Source of the DNA: Isohypsibius dastychi
Taxonomy: Eukaryota; Tardigrada; Eutardigrada; Parachela; Isohypsibiidae
DNA length: 16,359 nucleotides
Direction of reading: 5' to 3'
NCBI GenBank assembly: GCA_034696485.1
Contig: JAQIWT010000683.1
Span: 1 to 16,359 of the forward strand
The notes beneath the pieces were generated by a model, which saw nothing but the letters and a program-made list of their open reading frames with translations, searched no databases and was not told the DNA's origin. Positions within the stretch are counted from its first letter, which is position 1. Every line of letters begins with the position of its first letter. Of this stretch, positions 1-9,662 are shown piece after piece. The translations under genes were made by a program, and so were the position numbers.

Positions 1-1025
1 GATAGAACCTAAATCTCAATGGTTCTGTTCGCAAAACCATTTGTTCTAGATTTCAGCACTATTCCGCTCGAGAAAAACGGCAACATTTCCTCACCGAAGC
101 TCTTGGCAGTTAATATTGCTTAACGCTAAATACTGTGCTCAACTACTGTACTACGTGGGTTTGAGAGTATTTCGCTAAATAAGTATTCAAATGACCAGTA
201 TTTCCGAAGCCGGTTTTCATGGTAAGGTTTTGAACCATGCACAGATCGATTCCTCGTCCAGTTCTTGCTGAGGTATACAGTCGGAGCCAGCTCCTCATTT
301 TCTTGATGCAGTAAAGTTGCCTATCATCTTGCTATTTTTGTTCTTATCTTGTTTTTTGAGCGGCCTGTCGTATCTCGCGGTGGCTTGCGTGCTCTGTCAA
401 AAACTTCAAGAGCATAAACTACGTGTTGCGTTTCATGTTCGTGAGATTCATTCAAGTTTGTCAAGTCTGGATATTATTGTTTTGATCTTGTGGGATCGGC
501 AACAGGTCAAGCACTAAAACAATCAAACTTTCAGAAAACTGCTGACATAAAGGCTTAACTACACCGGTAACGTAAAAGTACATTGGTCCAGCAACGATGG
601 ACGTGACTTGTTACCGTTCACGTAGTAGCCCGGTAGAAAACTGAATATCATTCTAGCGATTTTAAACGGTCGTTCAGCCATAAATCCGAAATATTCGAGG
701 AAATTCTGTTGTTAACCTCACATGAATCGACTTGAAACCTTGTGAATGAACCGCACAGGTCTGTATTCGGCGAAGAGGTGTTGTCGAAAAAACAACGATC
801 TTGTCCACTAAGTGGAGCAATCGTACCGCCAGCGCCACACAGGTTTGCCACCCTACCCATAAATCTATGATAAGTTCCTTATCCTTGTCTATGTCTTATC
901 GCTATCCAATCGTATATCCTCTGCCGGGTGTATTGTGACGTCCTCGTAGTAACTTGTTGTGATAGTCAACCCTTCGATTGCATTCTTGTCTTCGTTTTGC
1001 GAGCTTGATCATATTTCAAGTCAAA
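1..1025. other. intergenic, no supported gene
   Basis: No reading frame here combines a credible start, splice sites and a recognisable protein. A 66-codon hydrophobic frame near 317-517 (+) and a 70-codon frame at 648-860 (-) are short and without features. The stretch just before 1026 presumably holds the promoter of the next gene, but I see no convincing TATA element. Confidence 0.5.
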
Positions 1026-1498
1026 ATGGCATCGTACGCTGGCTATGTTCTAACTTTGAAACAGCTGATTGCTAAGAACGCCCACTTGTATCCTACTGTG
1101 ATCTTAAACCCCGGGGCAACCGTTTATGGCAGACTGGTTTCTTGCGAACTTATGGAAGCTGGGACGAACGTTACTCTTGTTCTGGAGCGCGGTGGTAATG
1201 TTTCTTCTGTACCGATGCCTGCCAAAACCGTATCCTCAGCTCTGATATCCATTCTGTGTAGGTCCAAAAAAACCACTTTGCGTATGACGTGAAAGGTTCG
1301 CCTGAAATATTTAAAGACTCGAGCTTTGATGGTCGACGACTTGACGCGATTCTCGGGGACTTGTTAGTTCGAGTGGAAGAAAAACGCTTCCCTGAACAAT
1401 TCAGCCTGTTCGTCCAGACCACGGAGACGGACTTCGTCCTGGCAAGTGAAGATGGGGGTGATCCACCTGTCCATGAAAACTTCCTCAACTTCAACTAA
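1026..1498 (+). CDS. small protein with Sm/LSm-like spacing (two exons, 139 aa)
   Basis: Model: exons 1026-1208 and 1262-1498, with a 53-nt GT...TGTAG intron in phase 0. The ATG sits in tcaaaATGGCA, a good context. Residues about 28-52 include VILNPGATVYGRLVSCEL followed by AGTNVTLVLE. The spacing (hydrophobic-x-L, G, then G-x-L-x-x-x-E, then N-x-x-L) resembles the Sm1 motif with about three extra residues before the Asn. A later segment, LDAILGDLLVRV, resembles the I-x-G core of Sm2. If this is right, it is an RNA-binding Sm-fold subunit, but this is inference from spacing only. The C-terminus is acidic (ASEDGGDPP). A shorter relative lies at 5475. The alternative donor at 1195 leads to an immediate stop. 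An AATAAA follows at 1693. Confidence 0.6.
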
Positions 1499-1692
1499 TG
1501 CAGCGATGAATAATGGTACGAGAAAAACTGTAGTTCACGAATCAGTCGACGAACTGGTTTTCATCGTTCACAGTGGGCAAAGTTTCCACAGCATTATATT
1601 TCATTCATTTATGGAGCACACGCTGAACTGTGTTAACGTACAGTAGCTTCACGTAGTATGATGAGAAAACAGAATATACAGATCAGATCGTG

Positions 1693-1698
1693 AATAAA
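1693..1698 (+). promoter_or_regulatory. AATAAA polyadenylation signal
   Basis: A canonical AATAAA lies 195 nt after the stop codon at 1498, in the short spacer between two convergent genes. It is the only such hexamer on the plus strand in that spacer, so it is the likely cleavage signal for the gene at 1026-1498. Confidence 0.5.
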
Positions 1699-1703
1699 CC
1701 AGA

Positions 1704-1709
1704 TTTAAT
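1704..1709 (-). promoter_or_regulatory. ATTAAA polyadenylation signal (minus strand)
   Basis: The minus strand reads ATTAAA here, about 30 nt past the proposed stop of the Kelch-like gene at 1737. The spacing suits a polyadenylation signal and supports the proposed last exon. Confidence 0.4.
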
Positions 1710-1736
1710 TACCACGGTATGGAGAAATCACCAAAA

Positions 1737-4607
1737 TCATGCATCCGTCACCCATCGCAGAAAGTCACGGATGCGCTGCCACACAGACCTCGTGCATGGA
1801 TAACGTCGATTCAGTTCACCAAGTCTGATTCGCAGTTCTTCGGATCGATCAAGGCTTTTCCGAGGCGGAATAAGAGTGACAGTTTTCACTTCGTTGTGGT
1901 CTTCCCGCAGCGCGGCTATTATTCAATAATTGCAAAGAATGGACATGTGCTAGTGAGGTTCTTACTTTTGCGCAACTTCAAGGCGGTGCCCGCGTGTAAG
2001 TCACCGGAGACGCGGAAGCTTACTTCACTGCTTGGCTCCCAGGTATTTTTCGCTGGGTCATAAATGGCGACGGTGGCTTTGTCACATAGCTCACATCTCC
2101 GAGAGACGTCTTCGTGTTCGCAACTAAAATTGCGTGATGACATTGTTGATAGATACAAGCGATGAAGTGAGTTACACTTTCGAGTTTTGTTATCGAGTTT
2201 TTCAGTTAACAAAAATACGCCAAGTTACCGGAATCGAAAAAAACAAGAATCTAGCTTCCTTGTGAAATCTGGTTTTGTACAAAGAACTCACCGCTTCTGC
2301 TGCGGTTGCATTTCGTAAGCGGGATCCACATTTTGGCGCCATCTTGCATCACTTTCGAGCAGGACAACAAGCTTGTCATGCCATGATGTGATACTGTGAG
2401 CGAGAAAGTTTTGTTCGATTCCTGAAAAACGGCACTGCTCGTAGAAGCGATCTAAATTGTCCAAGTTTAAACGGAAAGTTTTGTTACTTGTGACAATGGA
2501 AAAGGTGTCTTTTGTTGGATTGTAAGAATGAATCACATCCCAGTGACTACCTGGAAGAACAAAAAAAAATGTAAGTACATACAAGAGTATGATTAGCACA
2601 TTTAAGTAAGTGTTGACTGCTCGATGCATCGGAAGAATTTCTTTTTTTTGCGGCATGTGATTTTCCTGACAAGCAGCCAGTACTAGGAAAATTTCAAAGT
2701 AACACTAAGAGTTTGTTGTTGGACAAGGAGTTACTGCATTACATGTGTACAGAGTATTGCTGGGCAGTTACGCCTTGTACATAGCAGGACAACCGAGGTC
2801 GTCGTGTGTGAAATGTCATGTCTTAAACGGGAGGTCTGACAAGTTTGCATGTTACCCGGTGGGTAATCTATCATACATACCGATGAAGTACATGAGCCCG
2901 TCAGTATGTGAAACGATGGGTGCATGACGAGCCCACTCCTTTCTAACCAAGCATGGAGTCCATTTTCGTGACCATTCCTCTAATCGCGGATCAAAGCAGT
3001 ACGTGTACTGTATCCCTTCGTAAGCAGATGTGCAATGCTTTGGCCCATTATTAAACACGTAAATGCGGCCTTCGTGAACCGCAACCGGTCCTCCAAACTG
3101 GAACGGAATCTGATAGTCTCTCGAGTTCCAGACGCCATTGGCGTACCAGACAGTACACATAAATACTTCCAGACTGTCGGAGAATTCCCCGTTAAAAACA
3201 TACAAGATTTCTCCCACCGCGCAGATTGCTGAAAAATACCTTTTTTAGACGAATCAGTTCGTTTCTCAACAGACTCGCATGCAGAACCTACCACTTATTG
3301 TACCCAGTTTTGTTTCGAAAACAATCTCCCACACATCGGTGCCCGGCTGGTACTTGATAACTTGCCATAATTCGTTGGAACATTCATTAAGAAGAAAAAG
3401 GTCACCAGTGGGCGATGTACAAAAGCTTGGGTACGAAAAGTTGGGTATCGAATGAAACCACCTGACTTGATGATCGGTGGGATTGAAGATACCCAACAAG
3501 CTGGGGTTTTCTGAAGTGTGACAGGGCCGTGGTACAGGAACCCTATTCTGAACGAGGTAGCTGCTGACAACAACTATTCCATCAGTCAGAGCTAGAATCG
3601 AAATATTTGCATATCACTGTTAACCGGAAGTACAACTTCTATGATTGAGCTCACCGGGATCTCTCAAACTGTATCGTGGGTGATGTATTTCGAACGATCG
3701 ACTTGTATCTTTCTGTAATGAATAGGCCAAATCTATACATGGTTGTAAAGCAGCTTGTAATGTTCTATTTCCGTTAGCCTCGTGGTCGGATTCTTTGAGG
3801 ACGCAGTCCTGAAACCAACAGTATTTATTCTGCTCATTATAAAACAGAAAGCAGAAAACAGAAGCATGAACCTCACCTGAATCAGCGGGAACCTAATGGA
3901 CTCCAGCATTTTTAAGAAGTCGCATAAGCGGTTCTCCTGGTCAACGTTGTACCAGTCTCTAAGAGCATACCAGCATGCTTCTTCGTTTTCAATGTTCAGA
4001 TCCTTAGAACCAACAAAGTCTGCTGTCTGAAATTTTTAAATTGCAAGGTGCTAAAGGTCTCAGGCATCAGCGGAAAATACCTGTAATGGGCTGAACGCTA
4101 GGAAAATTTTCTCTGAGATGATTTCATCGCCATTCTCAAGTATACGCTTCCATATAACCGTAGCAAGTCTAGCTGCGTGATTCGTCGTTGCAAATGAGTG
4201 GATCATAACGTAATCCACCACACTGGCATTAGCTAACAAGAAGTCCTCGCATATTGTCTGAAGAGATGGAATATCAAGATAAAGGGATAGCGAAAGTGTC
4301 TCTAGCACACTGCTTCCATCCAACTCAATGGTGGCGGTACACAGGAATCCAATAATCCTGTAAGCCAGATGTGAATCATAAATGAAATAAAACTTCTTTT
4401 CCGTTCATACCTTGTTAAAGCAGGAAACGATACGTCGTTTAGCAGAAACTCTTCCTTCCCGATTTTGAGTGGTGAGCTGAACAGTTTCTTAAAGAATTTG
4501 CTGCCTCGAGACAACAAAGTTTGCTCGCATGAGATTACTTCATCCGACCCGAAACATTTCAGCCGCACAACGGAAGACTGGTGTTCGTCATTCATTTCTA
4601 CATCCAT
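1737..4607 (-). CDS. BTB-BACK-Kelch (KLHL-type) protein, nine exons, 669 aa
   Basis: Proposed exons in coding order: 4607-4411, 4357-4081, 4026-3877, 3808-3655, 3591-3304, 3228-2881, 2550-2292, 2123-1966, 1915-1737. All junctions are GT...AG and the frame stays open for 2010 nt. The N-terminus is a BTB domain (SCEQTLLSRGSKFFKKLFSS, then IIGFLCTATIEL). BACK features follow: CEDFLLANASVVDYVMIHSF, DLNIENEEACWYALRDW and FLKMLESIRFPLI. Residues about 260-610 carry degenerate kelch blades such as GEILYVFNGE, GRIYVFNNG and AIYDPAKNTWEP; the usual Gly-Gly pairs are mostly lost. Family members act as Cullin-3 ubiquitin ligase substrate adaptors or actin-associated scaffolds. The last exon (from 1915) is the least certain, because intron 8 could instead be read through to a stop at 1919. 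Intron 6 (2551-2880) is the only long one, at 330 nt. Confidence 0.85.
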
Positions 4608-5474
4608 CGCTCACCAGTTAAGAATTTCAGAGGTGCATCTGCTTTTAAAACTTCTTCGGTGCCCAAAAATTCAACGAAATTAAATAATATCTTTTAGCAC
4701 CCAACCTAAAACCATATTTGGGCCATGCGGCGCATTTCACTACTGTATATTGTATGTTAGTGATTCAATTCAAGCAACCATGCATCGAGCTGATGCAGGG
4801 CATCGCGACCAAATTTCGACAAGCCCGAAAATCAATACTGCGTCCGACTAGACGATATATTTCAGCACGTGTCGGACCATGCTCACAAGCCGGTCAGTTA
4901 TCGATTGGGCAGGTTGCCCAGGATTCACGCACTTAGTCAGCTCAAATTGGCCGATCGATCATGATGGGAGGAATACGTGACCCTTCCCAGTTGGGCTCTT
5001 TCTACCGAAGCTTCTATCAAAGCAGACGGCTGTTAAAATATTCGAACAAAGTATAAACTGATAATTTTCATCACAGGATGATTACTGGAACGACGGAACG
5101 TTCGTTCGTTACCGAAGAAGAACTATATCGTGGCAGATGATAGCAGCAAAGTATCAGAAATCCGATCATACAGTGACGAGCTCAATTGACCACTGATCAT
5201 GCGTCTAACACAGAACTTGACGAGAAACTTTTTTGTCGGAGGGTACTGTTACAGTCTGTCGAAATCTCATAGTGTGTGATGAAACGTGGTGATTTGTTCC
5301 CTAGACGTGAACGGCCTCACGCAGATGTACTGCGAATCTTTCGGCGGCAGGAATCATGTATAAAAACAACCGGTGTGGTTTCACTCATGGACTCTCGCTC
5401 GAACGCAGTTATAAATATAAACAATGAAGTAAACAAAAAGTACAGCGCAGAGTACAATCGAGCAGCAAAAGAAG
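4608..5474. other. intergenic between divergent genes
   Basis: The region separates the Kelch-like gene start (4607, -) from the small gene at 5475 (+), so it probably contains both promoters. I see no RNA gene, no long frame with splice support and no mobile-element protein. A small inverted-repeat-like run (AACGTTCGTTCGTT) near 5098 is the only local structure noticed. Confidence 0.4.
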
Positions 5475-5810
5475 ATGGCGCCCACAACGTCACCTGTTTG
5501 GTGCACACCGATTACTTTCATTGACAAAAATGTTGTTCAGAATCTTGATGGGATCTCCAAGCCCGGTGCTACCCAGAATAATCGTGCCGTTGGTGAACTT
5601 TTTTCTTGCGAACTTACGCAAGCCGGGACAAACATTGTTCTCGTCGTGGGAGACCAACCGTGGCATTGTAATATTTGTTTGTCCACTCACGTTGCGCACT
5701 GTATCCACCTCTAACATTTGTACCTCTGTATAGGTCCTCCAAGTCAATTCGGGCCGACACGTAAGAGCGGCGTCAATGATGAGTCACCCGCTCTGTTCTA
5801 TGAGCCATGA
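5475..5810 (+). CDS. truncated relative of the Sm-like protein at 1026 (two exons, 89 aa)
   Basis: Model: exons 5475-5667 and 5734-5810 with a 66-nt GTAATA...GTATAG intron in phase 1. The frame starts at aagATGGCGCC. Residues 31-55 contain KPGAT, then VGELFSCELTQAGTNIVLVV, which matches PGAT...GRLVSCELMEAGTNVTLVLE of the gene at 1026. The intron falls just after this block in both genes, and both exon 2 sequences begin GTCC, so the two share a common ancestor. The C-terminal half of the longer protein, including its Sm2-like segment, has no counterpart here. An AATAAA lies 38 nt after the stop, which argues for a transcribed gene. It could be a short paralogue or a decaying copy. Confidence 0.5.
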
Positions 5811-5847
5811 CGTCACTTCTACGTTTCACCCCGAAAAGTGCCATTTT

Positions 5848-5853
5848 AATAAA
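5848..5853 (+). promoter_or_regulatory. AATAAA polyadenylation signal
   Basis: Canonical AATAAA 38 nt downstream of the proposed stop codon at 5808-5810. This supports the end of the short Sm-like gene. Confidence 0.5.
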
Positions 5854-6628
5854 ATCACAACTGCTTTTGGATATGGGTTTCGCATCTAAAAAAAATCTTA
5901 TAATTCGATCTGAATTATGCTCTTTCCAATATGACCATCTACGGATTTGTTCGGTTGTCCAGTTGGTATGGATCTCCTTCTTAGTCGTATCTGCAGCCGC
6001 CGATTGATTCGGTAGCTGTTTTCAACTGCGTGATATGTTAACTGCAGAGGAGCTGCTTTGCTACGCCTATTCCCATCGCGGCTTTGAACGGTTTGGGTGA
6101 GTAGGAGTAGATTGAGGATCGAAAGTAATCGAAACGCAATAACGGGAAACGGTAACCGGGATTTCACCGTTTCCGCCGCTTCAAAGCGAATCCCGTCCGT
6201 TCGCACTCCGTTCCAGAAGGTCTCCGCTACAGTTAAAATATCGGTAACGGGGGGAAAAACGGGAAATTTGTTGCATTATTTCTTCCCGTTAAATTGACGG
6301 AGCAGGTGTGGTCGCAGGTTATCGCATGTGACAGCCCGCCCTGCTGTCATCTCATATTTCAAACTCGCACATTAGGACAGAGTGTCAGCAGCCCATTAGC
6401 ACTGCGAATTCGCGTTTCGAAAAATGATAAGTCCGGAATGTGCGTGATAGTCCTCAAAAATGATGCCCCCTGGCTTTACACAATTTCTATAATTATTTTC
6501 AGTCAACATCACTTTCAACGGGAGCGGAGCGGTTTCAAGGGAATTGATTTGTGGAATCTTCGTCTCGAGCGAAAGTGACAGTAACCTAACAGAATAAACA
6601 AGAGTTCACACACTGCCAAAAGAAGCGG
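5854..6628. other. intergenic, possible unrecognised short gene on plus strand
   Basis: A 94-codon plus-strand frame at 6294-6578 has no recognisable domain. It contains a good intron-like segment at 6444-6502 (GTGATA...TTATTTTCAG, 59 nt), and an AATAAA follows at 6594. These hints are too weak to call a gene. Around 6130-6260 there are several related CGGTAACCGGGA / CGGTAACGGGGG words, but no clear array. Confidence 0.25.
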
Positions 6629-7847
6629 TTATGTTTTAATGAAGAACTTGACAACGAGGTAAGGGGGCAGGTTGTTATGTGGAACGGATGACCCGGCGGA
6701 TGAAGTGGATTTAGTTCGGTAGTTGATGTCTAGAGGACCAGGCTGATGTACATCCACATAGGAGTGTCCTCGATCCCAATGGTACCCAGTGTCATCATGG
6801 TGATGCGTGGGCATCTCAGCTACAGTCAAAACATGCATTGCTTCTCCGCCTGTGGCACCAAGACTGGCGGCGAAGCTTCCAGGCCCAGCATTGCCAACGG
6901 GAAACTTCTCCCGAAAATCGGGCAGCTTTTTGCCTACTGCTACGCACAGTGTTTCGTAAATATCACAATCTATTTGCGAACCATCGCACAGAAGCCATCC
7001 GCCAGGTACCGAGCTTGCAAATGACATGACCACCGTTCCGGTTTTGGCCAATTTTCCGCTTGCATCGAGACTGTGGATGGAATTCATTACACCCGCTTCG
7101 AAACTGTTGACGGTATTCAATGTTTCGCTGTGTAGCTTCTCTTGCGCAACCTCCAGAGCAGTCAGCTTTTGACTCAAATGCCTCACTTCTTCCCGCTGCT
7201 TCATTAGTTCACCGACCGAGGTAGCAGAGTCAAGAATGTTAATTCGGCTACTCAGCTCAGAGGAAAATTTTGCCACACGGACTTGGGTCGTTGTAATTAC
7301 AGCAGCAGTTCTTAGAGCAGCCAGATTTACGCGGGTTAGCTGCATGGGTTTGGGAATAAATACCTCCCCGGTCCACTGTGACACATTCTCAGCTTCTTTT
7401 AACAGTTCAATGAGTATATCTCGCTCATTTTGGGACGTTGAATTTGATGAACTGGATTGTAAAGTTGATTGGGAGCCACCGAAACTGAATAATTTTATAC
7501 CGAAGTCCGCCACAGTGTTCGATGATGAATTACCAGTTACCACCGCTTTGACAGGATGATGCATTATTCACGATTTCCCTCAGTAAACTGTAATCTTTGT
7601 TGTGAGCGTTATTTAATGCTTGCGTGATTTTGTCAGGTCTGGTGTTTCCGTCATTCCAGAACACCGAATCCCACATTTGTGCCTCGAATGTTGCACTGGA
7701 GACTGTTTTAATTTGCAGGATATTCTCCAAAGCCACGCCGACACTGAGTGATTGGTCAGCACTGACGAACTCAGCGTCCGTAACTTCTGTTGCTATGACA
7801 TTTGTAGCGATTTCTAAGGTCAGCTTCTTTACATCGTCATACTTCAT
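6629..7847 (-). CDS. phage Tail Collar domain protein in a spliced gene (389 aa)
   Basis: Model: exons 7847-7534 and 7484-6629, with a 49-nt intron (GTAATT...TTATTCAG) at 7533-7485. The two frames overlap but do not agree without splicing. Residues about 197-225 form a heptad-like segment (MKQREEVRHLSQKLTALEVA). From about residue 254 the protein is a classic Tail Collar (PF07484-type) domain: GTVVMSFASSVPGGWLLCDG, LPDFREKFPVG, GGEAMHVLTVAEMPTHHH and the terminal PHNNLPPYLVVKFFIK. In phages this domain belongs to tail-fibre or receptor-binding proteins. The N-terminal 250 residues are not recognised. The start is the first in-frame ATG of the coding-like stretch (tatATGAAGTATG); no signal peptide is visible. 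The intron suggests transfer followed by adaptation to the eukaryotic genome; its function there is unknown. Confidence 0.8.
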
Positions 7848-8240
7848 ATAGACAGTGGATTGATTGCGATTTCCACAGGGGGGCGATGGTACTGACCCAA
7901 AATGGCTCACACGAGCCAGGAATGGCTAAAATAAAACGCCTAGCTGGGCGGTCATATGAATGGCTCATACGATCGGTCGAAAATCGATCGATCTCATCAC
8001 GCGAAATGGCGTTTTGCATCATCCCCCCTGAGCGGGTGGCAAAAAACGGATCGCAGCGGACCGTTTTTACGAAATACTTGTATATCTGGTTAGAAAGTCG
8101 AATTGAAGCCCCGCAGCCCTGTCCCGGTGAAAATTCAGGGGGTTTTAAATTGATTTCCCGCTCACGTTAAAACAGACAAATGTTTTTCGAGCAAAATCCT
8201 ATTTTCAAGTAGCATTCCTGAAAGGAACGCGACGTTTAAT
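7848..8240. other. spacer with imperfect hairpins
   Basis: This lies between the Tail Collar gene start (-) and the Harbinger-like unit. It contains an inverted repeat AAAAACGG (8042-8049) / CCGTTTTT (8061-8068) around an 11-nt loop, and GATCG-rich palindromic runs near 7970-7995. It may contain the left end of the transposon, but I could not match terminal inverted repeats to the right side. Confidence 0.3.
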
Positions 8241-8384
8241 TTTGTTAAAACCTTTCAAGATGAACCCTTTTCTGGAAAATGTTTCGTACGTTATTTTATC
8301 AAATCCACAACAAATCCAGCCGGGAATGCCTTCTCATCAGCCGTGTCGAATTCTTCCCAAACCACCAGTGGAATCTGTTTTATC

Positions 8385-8399
8385 GCCTGGGATTCCGGC
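8385..8399 (+). repeat. dispersed palindromic motif, copy 1
   Basis: Reads GCCTGGGATTCCGGC. Its reverse complement is identical to the copy at 10256-10270. It lies in the Myb-like frame, giving SPGIPA. Confidence 0.7.
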
Positions 8400-9141
8400 T
8401 GTTGGGACAAGCGGTTTCGTTTCGATCAAAGCGATGGCGAAAAGAATCGCAGATAATCATGTTTATGTGGAGCCAAAGCCTTAAAAGTCCGCGAGGGATC
8501 CCTCGGTGAAAAGCGCCAAACAAGAAGCTGAGGACGAAAACTCGAAAGTTCGCCTGCATGCGATAATCGAATTTGATCCTTACCAGTATAGCCATGGATC
8601 TAAAGAAATGTCGAAAGCTTTTAAAGATGCAGCAGAGCAAGTTCAAAAAAATGGAGTGGACGTGGGAAAAGACATTCCTAAAGTCATCGCGAACATCCAG
8701 TCAATGCTTTCTCGAAAACTCAAGCAGTTCGCTAAAGATTTTCCACGCCTGTGATCCGGCGAAGAGAGAGATCCAACGCAACCGATGTCCGATATTGACG
8801 AATTGCTCTACCAAATCCTGGAGAACAAGAAATGCACTCCGCCGAAAATCGGGACCGAAGCTGCCGAACGGGAACAGGCGATGGAAATTCGACGAAGTGC
8901 TTTGAATCTTGGGTTTGGCACTGGAAAAACAACGAAACTTTATAAGGACCACATGAGTCAGCCAGTTATCGATGCCGCTGATGTGGAAACCGAAGAAATT
9001 CGTGAGGTAGACCAGGTTGGACGATTGGAGAATCCAGAGTCAGTGCGAGAGATGTTGGAAAACGGTGAGTTCAAATATGTTCAACCAGAACTTTTTTCAA
9101 AGAACTGTGATCGTAGAAGTGGAATCGGAGCAAGCTGAATC

Positions 9142-9156
9142 GGCTGGGATCCCGCC
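9142..9156 (+). repeat. dispersed palindromic motif, copy 2
   Basis: Reads GGCTGGGATCCCGCC. It lies in an exon of the Myb-like gene, giving AGIPP. Confidence 0.7.
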
Positions 9157-9647
9157 AGATACTGATAAGGAGATAGTTCCGTTCAAGCTCACGAGTGCAT
9201 CCAAAGCAAAGCTCAAGAAAGCCTTTTTGGAACCAAAATCACCAAGTTCTGATTCGTCGGAGGATGACAAAAAAGAGCGCAAAATTAAAGGGAGGGAAGC
9301 ACGAGTTAACCAGCGAGAAATCTATGCCATACATGGTAATTTGTCTCAGAAAATGGAGGAGTTTTAACATTCGGAGAAAGACGATCGGAAGTTGGAAGTT
9401 GAACAAAGGGAAATCGACCGAAAATTTCAGGCGGAAATTTGGGAAAAAGAACGGATTGAACGCGCTCGTATTCGGGAAGAAGATCGTGCTGATCAGAGAA
9501 AAGAGGAAGTCGAGCGAGAAGAACGTCAAAAAGATCGGGAGCTAGAGCTGGAGAAGTTCAAATCGTTGCTGGGTGGACAGTCAAAACAAAACTGATTTTT
9601 CTGAGTGGTCTCAGTTTGATTCTCCAAGTAATTGTCTTTATAAAATC

Positions 9648-9662
9648 AGCGGGATTCCAGCT
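9648..9662 (+). repeat. dispersed palindromic motif, copy 3
   Basis: Reads AGCGGGATTCCAGCT. It overlaps the transposase stop codon at 9661-9663 on the minus strand, in the 65-bp gap between the two convergent genes. Confidence 0.7.

Larger units (their letters stand above)
8260..9595 (+). pseudogene. Harbinger Myb/SANT-like companion protein, interrupted by in-frame stops
   Basis: One reading frame runs from an ATG at 8260 to a stop at 9593-9595. A 52-nt intron (9065-9116, GTGAGT...CGTAG, phase 1) is well supported, because splicing joins REMLEN to EVESEQ. The 8506-8780 part has the helical SANT-like pattern followed by SGEERDP and DELLYQILENKK, as in Harbinger ORF1 proteins; the usual tryptophans are not evident. 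EREQAMEIRRSALN and an acidic linker follow, then a long charged helix (from about 9381) ending EKFKSLLGGQSKQN, the typical tail of these proteins. Stops interrupt the frame at 8482 (TAA), 8752 (TGA) and 9365 (TAA). The last can be removed as a 45-nt GTAATT...AAAG intron (9336-9380). The other two have no obvious splice solution, so I treat the copy as decayed. Confidence 0.6.

Noticed and set aside
317-517. Short hydrophobic plus-strand ORF that looks like a signal peptide
   Set aside because: It starts at a TTG, has no splice or polyadenylation support, and its composition is that of random T-rich sequence.
1719-2063. 114-codon plus-strand ORF
   Set aside because: It lies opposite the last exons of the Kelch-like gene, whose frame, splice sites and domains are better supported.
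7236-7559. 107-codon plus-strand ORF
   Set aside because: It is the reverse shadow of the Tail Collar gene's coiled-coil-like region.
7530-7910. Two overlapping frames in the Tail Collar gene read as a frameshift or viral overlapping genes
   Set aside because: A 49-nt GT...AG intron in the right phase joins them and matches the intron size of neighbouring genes, so splicing is simpler.
8041-8068. Hairpin followed by T-run read as a bacterial terminator
   Set aside because: The surrounding genes are spliced and eukaryotic, so a Rho-independent terminator is not expected; recorded only as an inverted repeat.
9239-9529. 96-codon minus-strand ORF rich in Phe
   Set aside because: It is the complement of the Lys/Glu-rich helix of the Myb-like protein.
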